A stretch of DNA of 64,000 nt from CAXMST01 sp963700785 (GTDB taxonomy: Bacteria > Actinomycetota > Thermoleophilia > Solirubrobacterales > 70-9): NCBI GenBank assembly GCA_963700785.1, contig CAVOYZ010000010.1:62001-126000 (forward strand), read 5' to 3'. The notes beneath the pieces were generated by a model that made no database searches, was not told where the DNA came from, and worked only from the letters and a program-made list of their open reading frames with translations. Position 1 is the first letter of the stretch. Each line of letters opens with the position of its first letter. This document shows positions 33,928 to 42,694 of this stretch, one piece after another. Both the position numbers and the translations under genes were made by a program.

Positions 33928-35621
33928 AAGCGACCGCAGAAGCGGTCTCGCGTACGGCACCCCGGCCGAGTCGCTGAACACCGACTCCGTGCTGATGATC
34001 CGTGTGCAGGCGGCGTTCCTGTTCTGCGGGGCGATCGTCGGGTTCCTCGGCATCATCCTGCCGCACCCGGCCTCATTTCTGACCTCCGAGCTGGTGCTGC
34101 TCAACTGCGTCAGCGTTGTCACCGCACTGGCGTCATGGGCTGTTCGCCGCCCGGGTTCCGGCCAGCGCGGTTCGCTACATGCCCGCGGCCGGCACCCTGC
34201 TGATCACGGCGTCGGTGGTCTTCAGCAGGGACGCGACCAGCGCCTACGCCCTGCTCTACCTGTTTCCCTGCGTCTACGTCTACTACTTCCTGACCCGCGT
34301 CGATGCCGTTCTGCACATCGCCTTCGCGGCGATCAACTACGCGATCGCGATCGCGATCATCAGCTCGATGTCGGGCGCCCCGATGGTCGAGCAGGGCAGC
34401 GTCCTCCACCACCTCGTGATCACCGTCGGCTCGCTGATCGTGGTCGGGTCGATGCTGATGTTCCTCCGGCGTCGCGTCGAGGTGCTGATCGCCGAGGTGG
34501 TCGAGTCGGCGCGCACGGACCTGAGCACCGGGCTGCGCAACACCAAGGGCCTGATGGAGGTACTGACGGCTGAGATCGATCGTGCGCGGATGGGCGCCCA
34601 CCGGGTCGGCCTGCTGACGATTCAGATCAGCGGGATCCTCGACATCCGGGCGAGGATCGGCGATCGCCGCGCCGAGGCGACGATCGTCGACATCGGCCAG
34701 CTGCTCGACGACTGCACGCGCCGGATCGATGCCGTCGCGCGGACCGGCTCGGCGGAGTTCAGCGTCGCCCTGCCGGAGACCGACGAGAACACGGCGTTCC
34801 TGCTGGCGGAGCAGCTCCTGGCCCGCTTTCGGCGCTGCTTCCGCGAGTGGGATCTGCCGCTCTCGACGAGCATCGGGGTGGCGTCCTTCCCAAAGCATGC
34901 GGCAACCTCCGAGGCGCTGATGCACTCGTCGAGCGGCTCGTGCGAGGCCGCGAAGGCGCTCGGTGGGGACCGGGCGGTTGTCTACAGCGCGGAGCTCGAG
35001 GACGTCCTCTCCGGCGATCCCTCGAAAGCGCTGACCGAGCGGCGGACACACCTGAGCACCGTCCTCAGCCTCGCCGAGGTTCTCGATCTTCGCGACGCGC
35101 GGACCGCGAGCCACTCGCTTGCGGTCTCCCGCTACTGCGAGCTGATCGGGGCCGAGCTGGGGTTCTCCGAGCAGCGCCTGCAGCGGCTCCGGCTCGCCGG
35201 CCTGCTCCACGACATCGGCAAGGTCGGGATCGCCGACTCGATACTCGACAAGCCCGGACCCCTGTCCCCCTCCGAGTGGGATCAGGTCCGCAAGCATCCG
35301 GAGATGGCGGCGCGGATCCTCGGGGCCCGGGAGCTGACCGACATTCGCGAGTGGGTGCTCGCCCGCCACGAGCAGCCCGACGGCCACGGCTATCCGCGGG
35401 GGATCAGCGGCGATGCGATCCCGCTCGAGGCGAGGATCCTCGCGGTGGCGGAGTCGTACGACGCGATGACCAGCGAGCGCCCCTACCGGCCCGCCATGTC
35501 GAGCGAGGATGCGATCGCCGAGCTTGGCCGCTACTCGGGCAGCCAGTTCGACGGTGCGGTGGTCGACGCGATGGTCCGCGTGCTCAATGCGACCGACGTT
35601 GAGGCGCGGCTCGCGAACTGA
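33884..35621 (+). pseudogene. Membrane GGDEF/HD-GYP protein, one frameshift
   Basis: The N-terminal frame (from GTG 33884) encodes two membrane spans (QAAFLFCGAIVGFLGIILP, SELVLLNCVSVVTALASW). Around 34130-34150 a one-base shift moves translation to the frame that continues with further spans (GTLLITASVVFS, ALLYLFPCVYVYYFL, VITVGSLIVVGSMLMFL), a GGDEF-like domain and an HD-GYP domain. The GGDEF motif reads G-S-A-E-F, so cyclase activity is unlikely. The phosphodiesterase half keeps LLHDIGKVGI and RHEQPDGHGYPRG with one His of H-H-E replaced by Arg. It probably breaks down c-di-GMP at the membrane if the frameshift is a sequencing error. Confidence 0.75.
33917..33944 (+). repeat. Short 12-bp tandem repeat at the N-terminus of the GGDEF/HD-GYP gene
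   Basis: AGCGACCGTAGA is followed by AGCGACCGCAGA and then AGCG, giving about 2.3 copies that encode repeated S-D-R-R. It lies in the uncertain N-terminal part of the gene. Slippage here could change length in steps of four residues without changing frame. Confidence 0.5.
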
Positions 35622-35639
35622 CGAGCAGGGGCCGGCCGG

Positions 35640-36409
35640 CTAGCGGCCGCGCCACTCGGGATCGCGCCCCTCGAGAAACGCCCGGGTCCCCTCCTTGGCG
35701 TCCTCGGAGGTCAGAGACCGGGCCCGCGATCTCGCCCTGGATCGACCATCTCTGCTCCGGGTCCCAGCCCAGCGTCTCGGCCAGCACCCGCTTCGAGGCG
35801 GCGACCGCCAGCGGCGCGTTCGCGGCGATCCCCGCGGCCAGCCGCAGGGCCTCCTCGAGCGCGCCGCCCGTCTCCGTCACCCGGTTGACGAGCCCCAGAT
35901 CCGCAGCCCGCGAGGCGCTGATCGGCTCGCCGGTCAGGGCCAGCTCGTAGGCGATCGCCGGCGGGATCCGCCTCGGCAGATCGAGCAGCGCCCCGGCGGC
36001 GGCGAGCAGGCCCGCGCCGCACCTCGGGGATCCCGAAGCGGGCGTCGTCCGCGGCGACAACCATGTCGCAGGCCAGCATCAGCTCGAAGCCGCCGGCCAG
36101 GGCTCCGCCCTCGACCGCGGCGATCAGGGGCTTCGACGGCGGCGCGTTGACGATCCCGAAGATGCCCCGCTTGGCGACGTAGGGGACGTCGCCGCGCTGG
36201 AAGGCCTTGAGGTCCATTCCCGCCGAGAAGTGCCCGTCGGCGCCGGTCAGCACCGCGACCCTGAGCTGATCGTCCTGCTCGAGCTCGTCGAGCGCGTTGC
36301 TCAGCGCGTCCGCGGTGGCGAAGTCGAACGCGTTGCGGACCTCCGGCCGGTTGATCGTGATCACCAGGACCCGGTCGCGGCGCTCTTTGAGGATCGGCTC
36401 GGACGGCAC
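35640..36409 (-). pseudogene. Enoyl-CoA hydratase, two frameshifts
   Basis: Frame one (from 36409) gives RVLVITINRPEVRNAFDFATADAL, HFSAGMDLKAF, EGGALAGGFELMLACDMVVAADDARFGIPEVRRG. Removing one of the two G at 36009-36010 joins it to LLAAAGALLDLPRRIPPAIAYELALTG, APLAVAASKRVLAETLGW in the next frame. A second extra base near 35720 then leads to SLTSEDAKEGTRAFLEGRDPEWRGR and the stop at 35640. The repaired protein has both catalytic Glu positions of hydratases (GGFELML and G-I-P-E-V) and a normal length of about 255. Its end is 18 bases from the GGDEF gene end. Confidence 0.8.
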
Positions 36410-36421
36410 GCTGGCTCGAGC

Positions 36422-38479
36422 CTACTCCGTTGTCGCGCGTGTCCCCGGCCACCACGCTCGTGCGCCCAGCATGCGCAGCAGGGCCGGAACCAGCAGGCCA
36501 CGGACGACCGTCGCGTCGAGCAGCACGGCGATCGCGACGGCGACCGCGAACTCCTTGACGATCACCAGGCCACTGAACACGTTGACCCCGATCGCGACGC
36601 TGAAGATCACCGCTGCCGAGGTGATCAGGCGGCCGGTCACGGCGAGCCCCTGGGTGATCGCCGCCTGCTCGGAATCGGCGGTCGCCCGCGCCTCCGAGAT
36701 CCGTGAGAAGAGGAAGATGCCGTAGTCGGTGGAGAGACCGAAGACGACGGCGAAGGCGAGGATCGGGACCGAGACGTCGATCCCGTCCTGGACGCCGGCG
36801 CCGAGCAGCTCGGCCGTCGTCCGGTGCTCGAACAGGGCGACCATGATCCCGTAGGACGCGATCACGGTCAGGGCGTTGAGCGCCAGCGAGACCAGTGGCA
36901 AGAGGAGCGAGCGGACCATCATCACGACGAGCAGCAGGTTGGTGACGACGACGACCGCGACCACGGCGGGGGCGCTGTCGCCGATGCTCGATCGCTGGTC
37001 CGCGAGCTCCGCCGCGCGACCACCGATCAGGCTGCCGGCGGGCCAGGGCGCCGCGCGAACCTCGGCCAGCAGATCCTGCCCGGCATCGGAGAGGGGATCG
37101 GCGTCAGCGACGACGACCAGGGTCGTGCTGCCGTCGGGGAGCAGCTCGGGCGCCGACACCGACTCGACCCCCGCGAGGCGCTCGACCTCGGTCCGCGCCG
37201 GCCCGCTGGAGGCCGCGTCGAGCGGAAGCAGCACCCGCATCCGGCTGGAGCCGACCCCGTCGAAGCGCGCCCTGACCGCGTCGTCGACCATGCGCGCGCT
37301 CTGATCGGCGGGAACGACCCGGGCGTCGGGGGTGGTGAGCTGGCCGCCGAGCGCCGGTGCCCCGACGGCGAGCATCACCAGCAGCGCCAGCGTCGCGACC
37401 GGCAGCGGGTGGGCCATCACCCGCCTCGAGAGCCCGGCCCAGAAGCGCGAGCCGCCGCTCAGCGGGTCGGGGCTGTCGGCACCGTGCCGGGAGACGACCC
37501 GGGGCCCGAGCCACGCGAGCAGCGCCGGAAGCACGAGCAGCGCCGAGGCGCCGGAGAGCAGCGCGACCAGCGCGCCGGCGATTCCGGTCGAGCTGAGGAA
37601 CTGCTGCGGGAAGATGATCAGCGCCGCCATCGCCGTGGCGACGGTCATCGCCCCATAGGCGACCGTGCGCCCCGCCGTCGTCACGGTCCGGCGCAGCGCC
37701 GCCTCCGGCTCGGCGCCGGCGGCGAGCTCGGCGCGGTAGCGAGCGACGACGAACAGGCTGTAGTCGATCGCCAGGCCAACCCCGAGGCCGGTCACCACCT
37801 GCAGTGAGAAGAGGTCGATCTCGATCAGATTCGCGAGCGCGCTGAGCAGCGCCAGGGTGATCACGATCGAGAGGCCGGCGAGCAACAGGGGCAGCGCGGC
37901 GGCCACCGGCGAGCGGAAGACGAAGAGCAGCAGCAGGAGGAGCACCGGCGCAGCGAAGAGCTCGATCCGGCGCGTGTCGCGCTCGGTCCGCTCGCCGATC
38001 TGGGCCGCGGCGACGGCGGGGCCGCCGGCGAGCACGTCCGCGTCTGCCGCGAACGCCCGCTCGACCCGCTCGCCGACGTCGACGCGGTTCTGGCCCGCCT
38101 CGAGAAAGCCGACCACGAGGGCAGCGTCGCCGTCGCTGGAGATCAGCTCCGGCTGCGAGCGAGGGGTACCCGTCGAGGCGACGCCCTCGATCGCCCCGAG
38201 CTCCCGGGCGACCGCCGCGGGCCGCGGCGCGTCCTCGACCCCCCGGTCGAGCAGCAGCAGCACTTCGGGCTCGGCCCGCTGCCCGGTGATCGCGGAGTAG
38301 ATCGAGTCGGCCCGCTCGACCTCGGACTCGGGATCGGAGATGTCGAACGGTTCGACCCGGTCGAAGACCCCCGCCGCGAACGGGATTGCGATCAGCAGCG
38401 CCAGCAGCGCCGCGAGCACGATCGCCCTCGCCCTCCGATAGGTGAACTCGCTGAGCGAGCGCAGACCCGCCTCCTCCAC
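36422..38479 (-). CDS. MMPL/RND family membrane transporter
   Basis: The 685-residue protein has the 1+5+1+5 span layout of MMPL proteins: an N-terminal span (IVLAALLALLIAIPFAAGVF), an outer loop, five spans with GLGVGLAIDYSLFVVARYR, a second loop, and five more with FGLSTDYGIFLFSRISEA. The D-Y pairs in spans 4 and 10 are the proton-relay positions. Actinobacterial MMPLs export lipids or glycolipids, and the lipid-rich setting agrees, but the cargo is unknown. It is divergent from the hydratase gene at 38601. Confidence 0.93.
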   Translation of the reverse strand: MEEAGLRSLSEFTYRRARAIVLAALLALLIAIPFAAGVFDRVEPFDISDPESEVERADSIYSAITGQRAEPEVLLLLDRGVEDAPRPAAVARELGAIEGVASTGTPRSQPELISSDGDAALVVGFLEAGQNRVDVGERVERAFAADADVLAGGPAVAAAQIGERTERDTRRIELFAAPVLLLLLLFVFRSPVAAALPLLLAGLSIVITLALLSALANLIEIDLFSLQVVTGLGVGLAIDYSLFVVARYRAELAAGAEPEAALRRTVTTAGRTVAYGAMTVATAMAALIIFPQQFLSSTGIAGALVALLSGASALLVLPALLAWLGPRVVSRHGADSPDPLSGGSRFWAGLSRRVMAHPLPVATLALLVMLAVGAPALGGQLTTPDARVVPADQSARMVDDAVRARFDGVGSSRMRVLLPLDAASSGPARTEVERLAGVESVSAPELLPDGSTTLVVVADADPLSDAGQDLLAEVRAAPWPAGSLIGGRAAELADQRSSIGDSAPAVVAVVVVTNLLLVVMMVRSLLLPLVSLALNALTVIASYGIMVALFEHRTTAELLGAGVQDGIDVSVPILAFAVVFGLSTDYGIFLFSRISEARATADSEQAAITQGLAVTGRLITSAAVIFSVAIGVNVFSGLVIVKEFAVAVAIAVLLDATVVRGLLVPALLRMLGARAWWPGTRATTE

Positions 38480-38555
38480 CGACCCTAGATTCGAGTGACG
38501 AGCCTAGCGGGCCGCCGCCAAACCGCGCAAGGGAGCCGGATTGCGGCAAAGTAGT

Positions 38556-38573
38556 CAGCGTGACTTCCTACTT
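38556..38573. promoter_or_regulatory. Putative operator half-site upstream of enoyl-CoA hydratase
   Basis: ACTTCCTACTTC (38563-38574) is identical over 12 bases to the element before the acyl-CoA dehydrogenase gene (32177-32188). A second AAGTAG lies at 38549, giving AAGTAG-N13-CTACTT rather than the N6 spacing. It falls upstream of TAGCCT (38585-38590), a plausible -10 for the gene starting at 38601. Confidence 0.4.
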
Positions 38574-38600
38574 CTTACGAGTGCTAGCCTCAGCCGGCGC

Positions 38601-39389
38601 ATGGATACCGGCTACGAGCAACTTCTCTACGAGGTGTCCGGGGGCGTCGCAACGCTGATCCTGAACCGGCCGGAGCAGCGCAACGCGCTCTCCGCGCAGC
38701 TGCTCGACGAGCTCGTCGACGGGCTGCGGACCGCCCGCGACGACGATCGGGTCAGGGCCGTCGTCCTGACCGGCGCCGGCGACAAGGCGTTCTGCGCGGG
38801 CGCCGATCTGGGCGGCTTCGCCGCCGACGCGCCGCTCGTCGAGAAGCATCTCGCGAACGACCGCTTCCTCGAGTTCTTCCGGCTGATGCCCCGCCTCGGG
38901 AAGCCGTCGCTCTGTGCGGCGAACGGTCACGTGCTCGCCGGCGGCCTCGGCCTGGCGCTGTGCTGCGATCTGCTGATCGCCAAGCAGGGGGTCACGTTCG
39001 GCACCCCGGAGATCAACATCGGGGCGTTTCCGTACATGATCATGGCGATCATCTACCGCAACGTGCCGCGCAAGAAGGTGAACGAGATGCTGTTGCTCGG
39101 GGAGCGGCTCTCCGCCGATCAGGCCGTCGAGTACGGCCTCGCCAACAAGGTCGTGCCGGAGGCCGAGTTCAGCGCCGCGGTCGACGACTGGGCCGCCAAG
39201 CTCGCCTCGAAGTCGCCGCTGCTGATGAAGCTCGGTCACGACGCGATGCACCGCCAGGAGGACATGGCCCTCGACGATGCGCTCGAGTTCCTCAGAAGCC
39301 AACTCACGCTCACCCTCTCCACCGAGGACATCCTCGAGGGCGTCAGCGCCTTCTTCGAGAAGCGGGAGCCGGAGTGGAAGGGTCGCTGA
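38601..39389 (+). CDS. Enoyl-CoA hydratase/isomerase family protein
   Basis: A 262-residue crotonase-fold protein: LILNRPEQRNALSAQLLDEL, FCAGADLGGF, NGHVLAGGLGLALCCD, FGTPEINIGAFPYM, and the C-terminal EKREPEWKGR. The first catalytic Glu position is Gly (AGGLGLA) while the second (TPEINIG) is kept, so hydratase activity is doubtful and isomerase-type chemistry is possible. ATG 38601 is used. It leads a coupled group with the OsmC-like and MerR genes and carries the shared acyl-CoA operator element upstream. Confidence 0.9.
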   Translation: MDTGYEQLLYEVSGGVATLILNRPEQRNALSAQLLDELVDGLRTARDDDRVRAVVLTGAGDKAFCAGADLGGFAADAPLVEKHLANDRFLEFFRLMPRLGKPSLCAANGHVLAGGLGLALCCDLLIAKQGVTFGTPEINIGAFPYMIMAIIYRNVPRKKVNEMLLLGERLSADQAVEYGLANKVVPEAEFSAAVDDWAAKLASKSPLLMKLGHDAMHRQEDMALDDALEFLRSQLTLTLSTEDILEGVSAFFEKREPEWKGR

Positions 39390-39805
39390 GCCGGCATCAC
39401 GCGCGGATCGTCTGGGAGGGCGGCAAGGAGGATCTGCGTGCGCACCGGGTCGAGGTCGCAGAGCAGGCGATCGCCGCCTCCTGCGCGGCTCAGTGGGGCG
39501 GTGATCCGGCGAAGGCCGATCCGGAGCAGATGTTCGTCGCCTCGCTCAGCGCCTGTCACATGCTCTGGTTCCTGGCCCTGGCCCGCGAGCGCCGTCTGCG
39601 GGTGCGGTCCTACGAGGATCCCGCGGTCGGCACGCTCGAGGGTGGGCGGATCACCAGGGTCGAGCTGGCGCCGGACGTGCGCTTCGAGGTCGATCCCGGG
39701 CCCGCGGTGCTCGCCGATCTGCACCGCGCCGCGCACCAGCGCTGCTTTCTGGCGAACTCCGTCAGCTGCCCGGTCGAGGTCCTGACCGCGGAGGCGACGC
39801 GATGA
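39374..39805 (+). CDS. OsmC family protein
   Basis: The 143-residue protein has PEQMFVASLSACHMLWFLALARE, the OsmC helix with the first reactive Cys, and AHQRCFLANSVSCPVEV with the second. OsmC/Ohr proteins reduce organic or fatty-acid hydroperoxides. GTG 39374 overlaps the hydratase stop by 16 bases, and the stop overlaps the MerR start by four, so the three genes are translationally coupled. Its task may be to clear lipid peroxides (inference). Confidence 0.9.
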   Translation: MEGSLSRHHARIVWEGGKEDLRAHRVEVAEQAIAASCAAQWGGDPAKADPEQMFVASLSACHMLWFLALARERRLRVRSYEDPAVGTLEGGRITRVELAPDVRFEVDPGPAVLADLHRAAHQRCFLANSVSCPVEVLTAEATR

Positions 39806-40518
39806 GCGACGAGCGCGACCGGCTGAAGATCAGCGAGCTGGCTGAGGAGGCCGGGGTCCCGGTCGCGACGGTGCGGCACTACCTTCGGGAGGGGCTGCTG
39901 CCCGAGGGCGAGAAGACATCGCCGAATATGGCCTACTACCCGCCCGAGCTGGTCGAACGGATCAGGCTGATCAAGCAACTCCAGGAGGAGCGCTACATGC
40001 CCCTGCGCGTGATCGGTGAGATGCTCGCCGATGACGGCGCCGACTCCAAGCGCCTGCGGGCGCTGCTCGAGACCGAGGAGCGGGTCTTCGATCTGGCGCT
40101 GGCGGATGAGCGCGAGCGGATCTCGGAGCGGGAGCTGGCCGAGCGATTCGACACGCGACCGGAGGTGATCCAGCGCCTCGCCGAGCTCGGGGTGATCGGC
40201 CCCGACGACGGCGGCTACTCGCCCTCCGACGCTCGGATCGTCGAGGCGATCGAGCGCTTCCGCGCCGGCGGCTACGACGAGCGGATCGGGTTCACCGTTC
40301 ACGACGCGGCCCGCTTTGTCGAGCCGCTCGAGCAGCTCGCGGTGCGCGAGGTCTCGCTGCTGACCGAGAAGCTCGTCGGGCGCTTTGAGCAGGATCGCGC
40401 GATCGAGCTGTTCGAGGCCGGAAGCGAGCCGTTGCGGGCGCTGATCGCGGCGATGCACACGAAGCTGCTCGCGCGGGAGATCCAGCGCCGCCGACCGGGG
40501 CCGGCTGAGCTAGATTGA
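39802..40518 (+). CDS. MerR family transcriptional regulator
   Basis: The 238-residue protein begins with a MerR HTH (LKISELAEEAGVPVATVRHYLREGLLP, then NMAYYPPELVERIRLIKQLQEER) and continues with helical regions unlike metal-sensing MerR proteins, with no Cys cluster. It is the last gene of the hydratase-OsmC-MerR run, overlapping by ATGA. It may control this run and other acyl-CoA genes, as LiuR-type MerR proteins do elsewhere, but that is inference. Confidence 0.9.
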   Translation: MSDERDRLKISELAEEAGVPVATVRHYLREGLLPEGEKTSPNMAYYPPELVERIRLIKQLQEERYMPLRVIGEMLADDGADSKRLRALLETEERVFDLALADERERISERELAERFDTRPEVIQRLAELGVIGPDDGGYSPSDARIVEAIERFRAGGYDERIGFTVHDAARFVEPLEQLAVREVSLLTEKLVGRFEQDRAIELFEAGSEPLRALIAAMHTKLLAREIQRRRPGPAELD

Positions 40519-40536
40519 CCGGTCAGTCAGTCGGTC
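40517..40536. promoter_or_regulatory. Inverted repeat before the nitrilase-tetR operon
   Basis: GACCG-N10-CGGTC spans 20 bases and overlaps TTGACC (40515-40520), which could be a -35. It lies 44 bases before the nitrilase start. The operon encodes a TetR regulator, for which this is a plausible operator. Confidence 0.4.
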
Positions 40537-40579
40537 GGAAGGTGTTCCGATCCGGCCTGCTTCACAGACCAGGAGACCG

Positions 40580-41425
40580 ATGCGGGTAGCCGCGATACAG
40601 CTCAACTCAGGTGCCGACCGGGAGCGGAACATCCGTCGCGCGGGCGAGCTGGTCACCGCCGCCGCAGCCGACGGAGCCGAGCTCGTCGTCCTGCCCGAGA
40701 AGTGGGAGCTGCTCGGGCCGGGGGAGATGCTCGCCGAGCGAGCCGAGCCGCTGGACGGGGCGGCGATCACCGCCGCCCGGCGCTGGGCGCGGGAGCTCGC
40801 CGTTGCGATCGTCGCCGGCAGCGTCGCCGAGCGCCTCGCCGAGGACGATCGCGTCGCCAATACCTCGGTCCTGATCGCCGCCGACGGGAGCGTGGGCGCC
40901 GCCTACCGCAAGATCCACATGTTCGATGTCGACGTTGGCGGCGTCGCCTACCGGGAGTCGGAGCACGAGCGGGCGGGCGACGAGATCGTCGTCGCCGATG
41001 CCGGCTTCGACCTCGACCTCGGGCTCTCGGTCTGTTACGACCTGCGGTTTCCCGAGCTGTTCCGGATCCTCGCCCTGCGCGGCGCCGGGCTCGTGGCGCT
41101 GCCATCCGCCTTCACCGCGGCCACCGGCGAGCCGCACTGGGAGCCGCTGCTCCGGGCCCGCGCGATCGAGAACCAGCTGTTCATGATCGCCGCCAACCAG
41201 CACGGGCCCGCCGCACCGGACTACGACTCCTGGGGCCACTCGATGATCGTCGACCCCTGGGGCCGGGTGCTGGCCGTCTGCGAGGCCGGCGAGGGCCTGG
41301 CGATCGCCGATCTCGATTCGCACGAGGTCGGGCGCGTTCGCAGCGCGCTCCCGTCCCTCGCCAGCCGCCGACCGTCGGCGTACCGTTGGCCCGCCGCAGA
41401 TCTTGCGATTGGAGCCTATGCCTGA
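40580..41425 (+). CDS. Carbon-nitrogen hydrolase (nitrilase superfamily)
   Basis: The 281-residue protein has the Glu-Lys-Cys triad in context: VVLPEKWEL (E40), AYRKIHMFDVDVGG (Lys) and GLSVCYDLRFPELFRILA (Cys). The pattern matches the Nit1/omega-amidase branch, which hydrolyses amides such as deaminated glutathione or alpha-ketoglutaramate, but the substrate is not proven. The next gene, a TetR regulator, starts eight bases before its stop. Confidence 0.92.
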   Translation: MRVAAIQLNSGADRERNIRRAGELVTAAAADGAELVVLPEKWELLGPGEMLAERAEPLDGAAITAARRWARELAVAIVAGSVAERLAEDDRVANTSVLIAADGSVGAAYRKIHMFDVDVGGVAYRESEHERAGDEIVVADAGFDLDLGLSVCYDLRFPELFRILALRGAGLVALPSAFTAATGEPHWEPLLRARAIENQLFMIAANQHGPAAPDYDSWGHSMIVDPWGRVLAVCEAGEGLAIADLDSHEVGRVRSALPSLASRRPSAYRWPAADLAIGAYA

Positions 41426-42035
41426 GACGGGGACGGAACGACCGGCCGCGATCGACAAGCGTCGCGCGATTCTCGATGCCGCGATTCGGGTCTTCGCGCG
41501 TCAGGGCTACCACGCCACCCGCGTCTCCGACATCGCCGACGAGGCGGGCGTCGCCTACGGGCTCGTCTACCACTACTTCCGCAGCAAGGAGGCGGTGATG
41601 ACCGAGCTGTTCACCGAGCGCTGGTCGCTGCTGTTGGCCGCCGGTGAGCAGGTGATGGCGAACGACGACCCCCCGCGGGCCAAGCTCTCCGCGATCGCCG
41701 GCTTCATCATCGACTCCTACCGGCACAACCCGGAGCTGATGAAGGTGATCATCATCGAGGTCACGCGGGCCGCCAACTCGTTCGGGCGCACCCACCTGAC
41801 CGAGATCCGCAGGGCCTACGATCAGGTGGCGCAGATCGTCGCCGACGGGCAGCGTGACGGTGTCTTCCGGGACGACATCGATCCCGACTTCGTCGGGATG
41901 TCGTTCTACGGGGCGATCGAGCAGCTGCTCAGCGGTTGGGTGTTCGAGCTGATGCCGGCCACCGACGAGGTGTTCGAAGGGGCCCACGAGATGGTCGTCG
42001 AGCTGATCTGCGGCGGGCTCGAGCGCCGCGGCTGA
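41418..42035 (+). CDS. TetR family transcriptional regulator
   Basis: The 205-residue protein has a clear HTH (RRAILDAAIRVFARQGYHATRVSDIADEAGVAYGLVYHYFRSKEAVMTELF) and a helical ligand domain resembling FadR/AcrR-type TetR proteins (YRHNPELMKVIIIEVTRAANSF). ATG 41418 overlaps the nitrilase end and is preceded by GGAG. The inverted repeat at 40517-40536 is a candidate operator. An acyl-CoA ligand would suit the neighbourhood but is inferred. Confidence 0.92.
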   Translation: MPETGTERPAAIDKRRAILDAAIRVFARQGYHATRVSDIADEAGVAYGLVYHYFRSKEAVMTELFTERWSLLLAAGEQVMANDDPPRAKLSAIAGFIIDSYRHNPELMKVIIIEVTRAANSFGRTHLTEIRRAYDQVAQIVADGQRDGVFRDDIDPDFVGMSFYGAIEQLLSGWVFELMPATDEVFEGAHEMVVELICGGLERRG

Positions 42036-42131
42036 GGGCCGGTCGGCGGCCCTGCAAGTCGGCGCCCGGCCCGGCGCGGTATGGTCGCCGCCCCGGCCCG
42101 AGCATCCCTGGGGCAGGGCAAGGAGCAGTTG

Positions 42132-42266
42132 ATGGAAAGCGACGTTGTCAGAAGACTGATCTGGTCCGGCCTGCTGGCCCTGACCGGCGCCTTGGCGAGC
42201 ATCGCCGCCCATCGTGCCGCCGGCCTGATCTGGAAGCAGGTCTTCGACGAGGAGCCCCCCGAGTAG
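42132..42266 (+). CDS. Small DUF4235-like membrane protein
   Basis: A 44-residue protein from ATG 42132, preceded by AAGGAG. It has one hydrophobic helix (LIWSGLLALTGALASIAAHRAAGLIW) and ends WKQVFDEEPPE, which resembles the W-K-x-V-x-x-E-x-P-P end of DUF4235 proteins. It shares its last base with the first base of the next start (TAGTG), so it is coupled to the Holin-X-like gene. Function unknown. Confidence 0.7.
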   Translation: MESDVVRRLIWSGLLALTGALASIAAHRAAGLIWKQVFDEEPPE

Positions 42267-42694
42267 TGGCCACCGAACCCGAGAGCAAGCCGCCGGAGCA
42301 GGACCAGGATCGGTCCGTCGGCGAGCTCGTGCTCGACGTCTCGGAGCGGGTCTCGATCCTCGTTCGCGAGGAGATCGAGCTCGCCAAGGCCGAGGTCACC
42401 GAGAAGGTCACCTACCTCGCCAAGGGCTCGGTCGTCGGCATCGCGGCCGGGATCTTCGTGGTCTTCGCGCTGGCGATGCTGATGCAGTTCGGAGCGTGGC
42501 TGATCAACGACCTGCTCGGCGTCGAGTCCGCCGTCTGGGCCGGCTTCGGGATCATGACCCTGCTCTTCCTGCTCTGTGCCGTGATCGCGGCGCTGGTCGC
42601 TCAGCGGGCAATGAAGCGGGGCGCGCCCCCGGCGCCGACGATGGCGATCGAGGAGGCGAAGGTGACGCGGGACACGCTCGAGGGTCAATCGTGA
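42266..42694 (+). CDS. Phage-holin-like membrane protein (Holin-X, PF07332 type)
   Basis: The 142-residue protein has SVGELVLDVSERVSILVREEIELAKAEVTEKV, the amphipathic helix typical of this family, then two membrane spans (VVGIAAGIFVVFALAMLMQF, AVWAGFGIMTLLFLLCAVIAALVA). The family is common in actinobacterial chromosomes and not tied to phage here. GTG 42266 overlaps the previous stop by one base. The next gene overlaps it by four. Confidence 0.85.
   Translation: MATEPESKPPEQDQDRSVGELVLDVSERVSILVREEIELAKAEVTEKVTYLAKGSVVGIAAGIFVVFALAMLMQFGAWLINDLLGVESAVWAGFGIMTLLFLLCAVIAALVAQRAMKRGAPPAPTMAIEEAKVTRDTLEGQS

Noticed and set aside
42081..42131. N-terminal extension of the small DUF4235-like protein from ATG 42081
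   Set aside because: The extension is low-complexity, and ATG 42132 has AAGGAG at good spacing and begins at the family match.
42266..42694. Prophage remnant suggested by a holin-like gene
   Set aside because: No other phage gene is near. The Holin-X family is a common chromosomal gene in actinobacteria, and codon use matches the neighbours.
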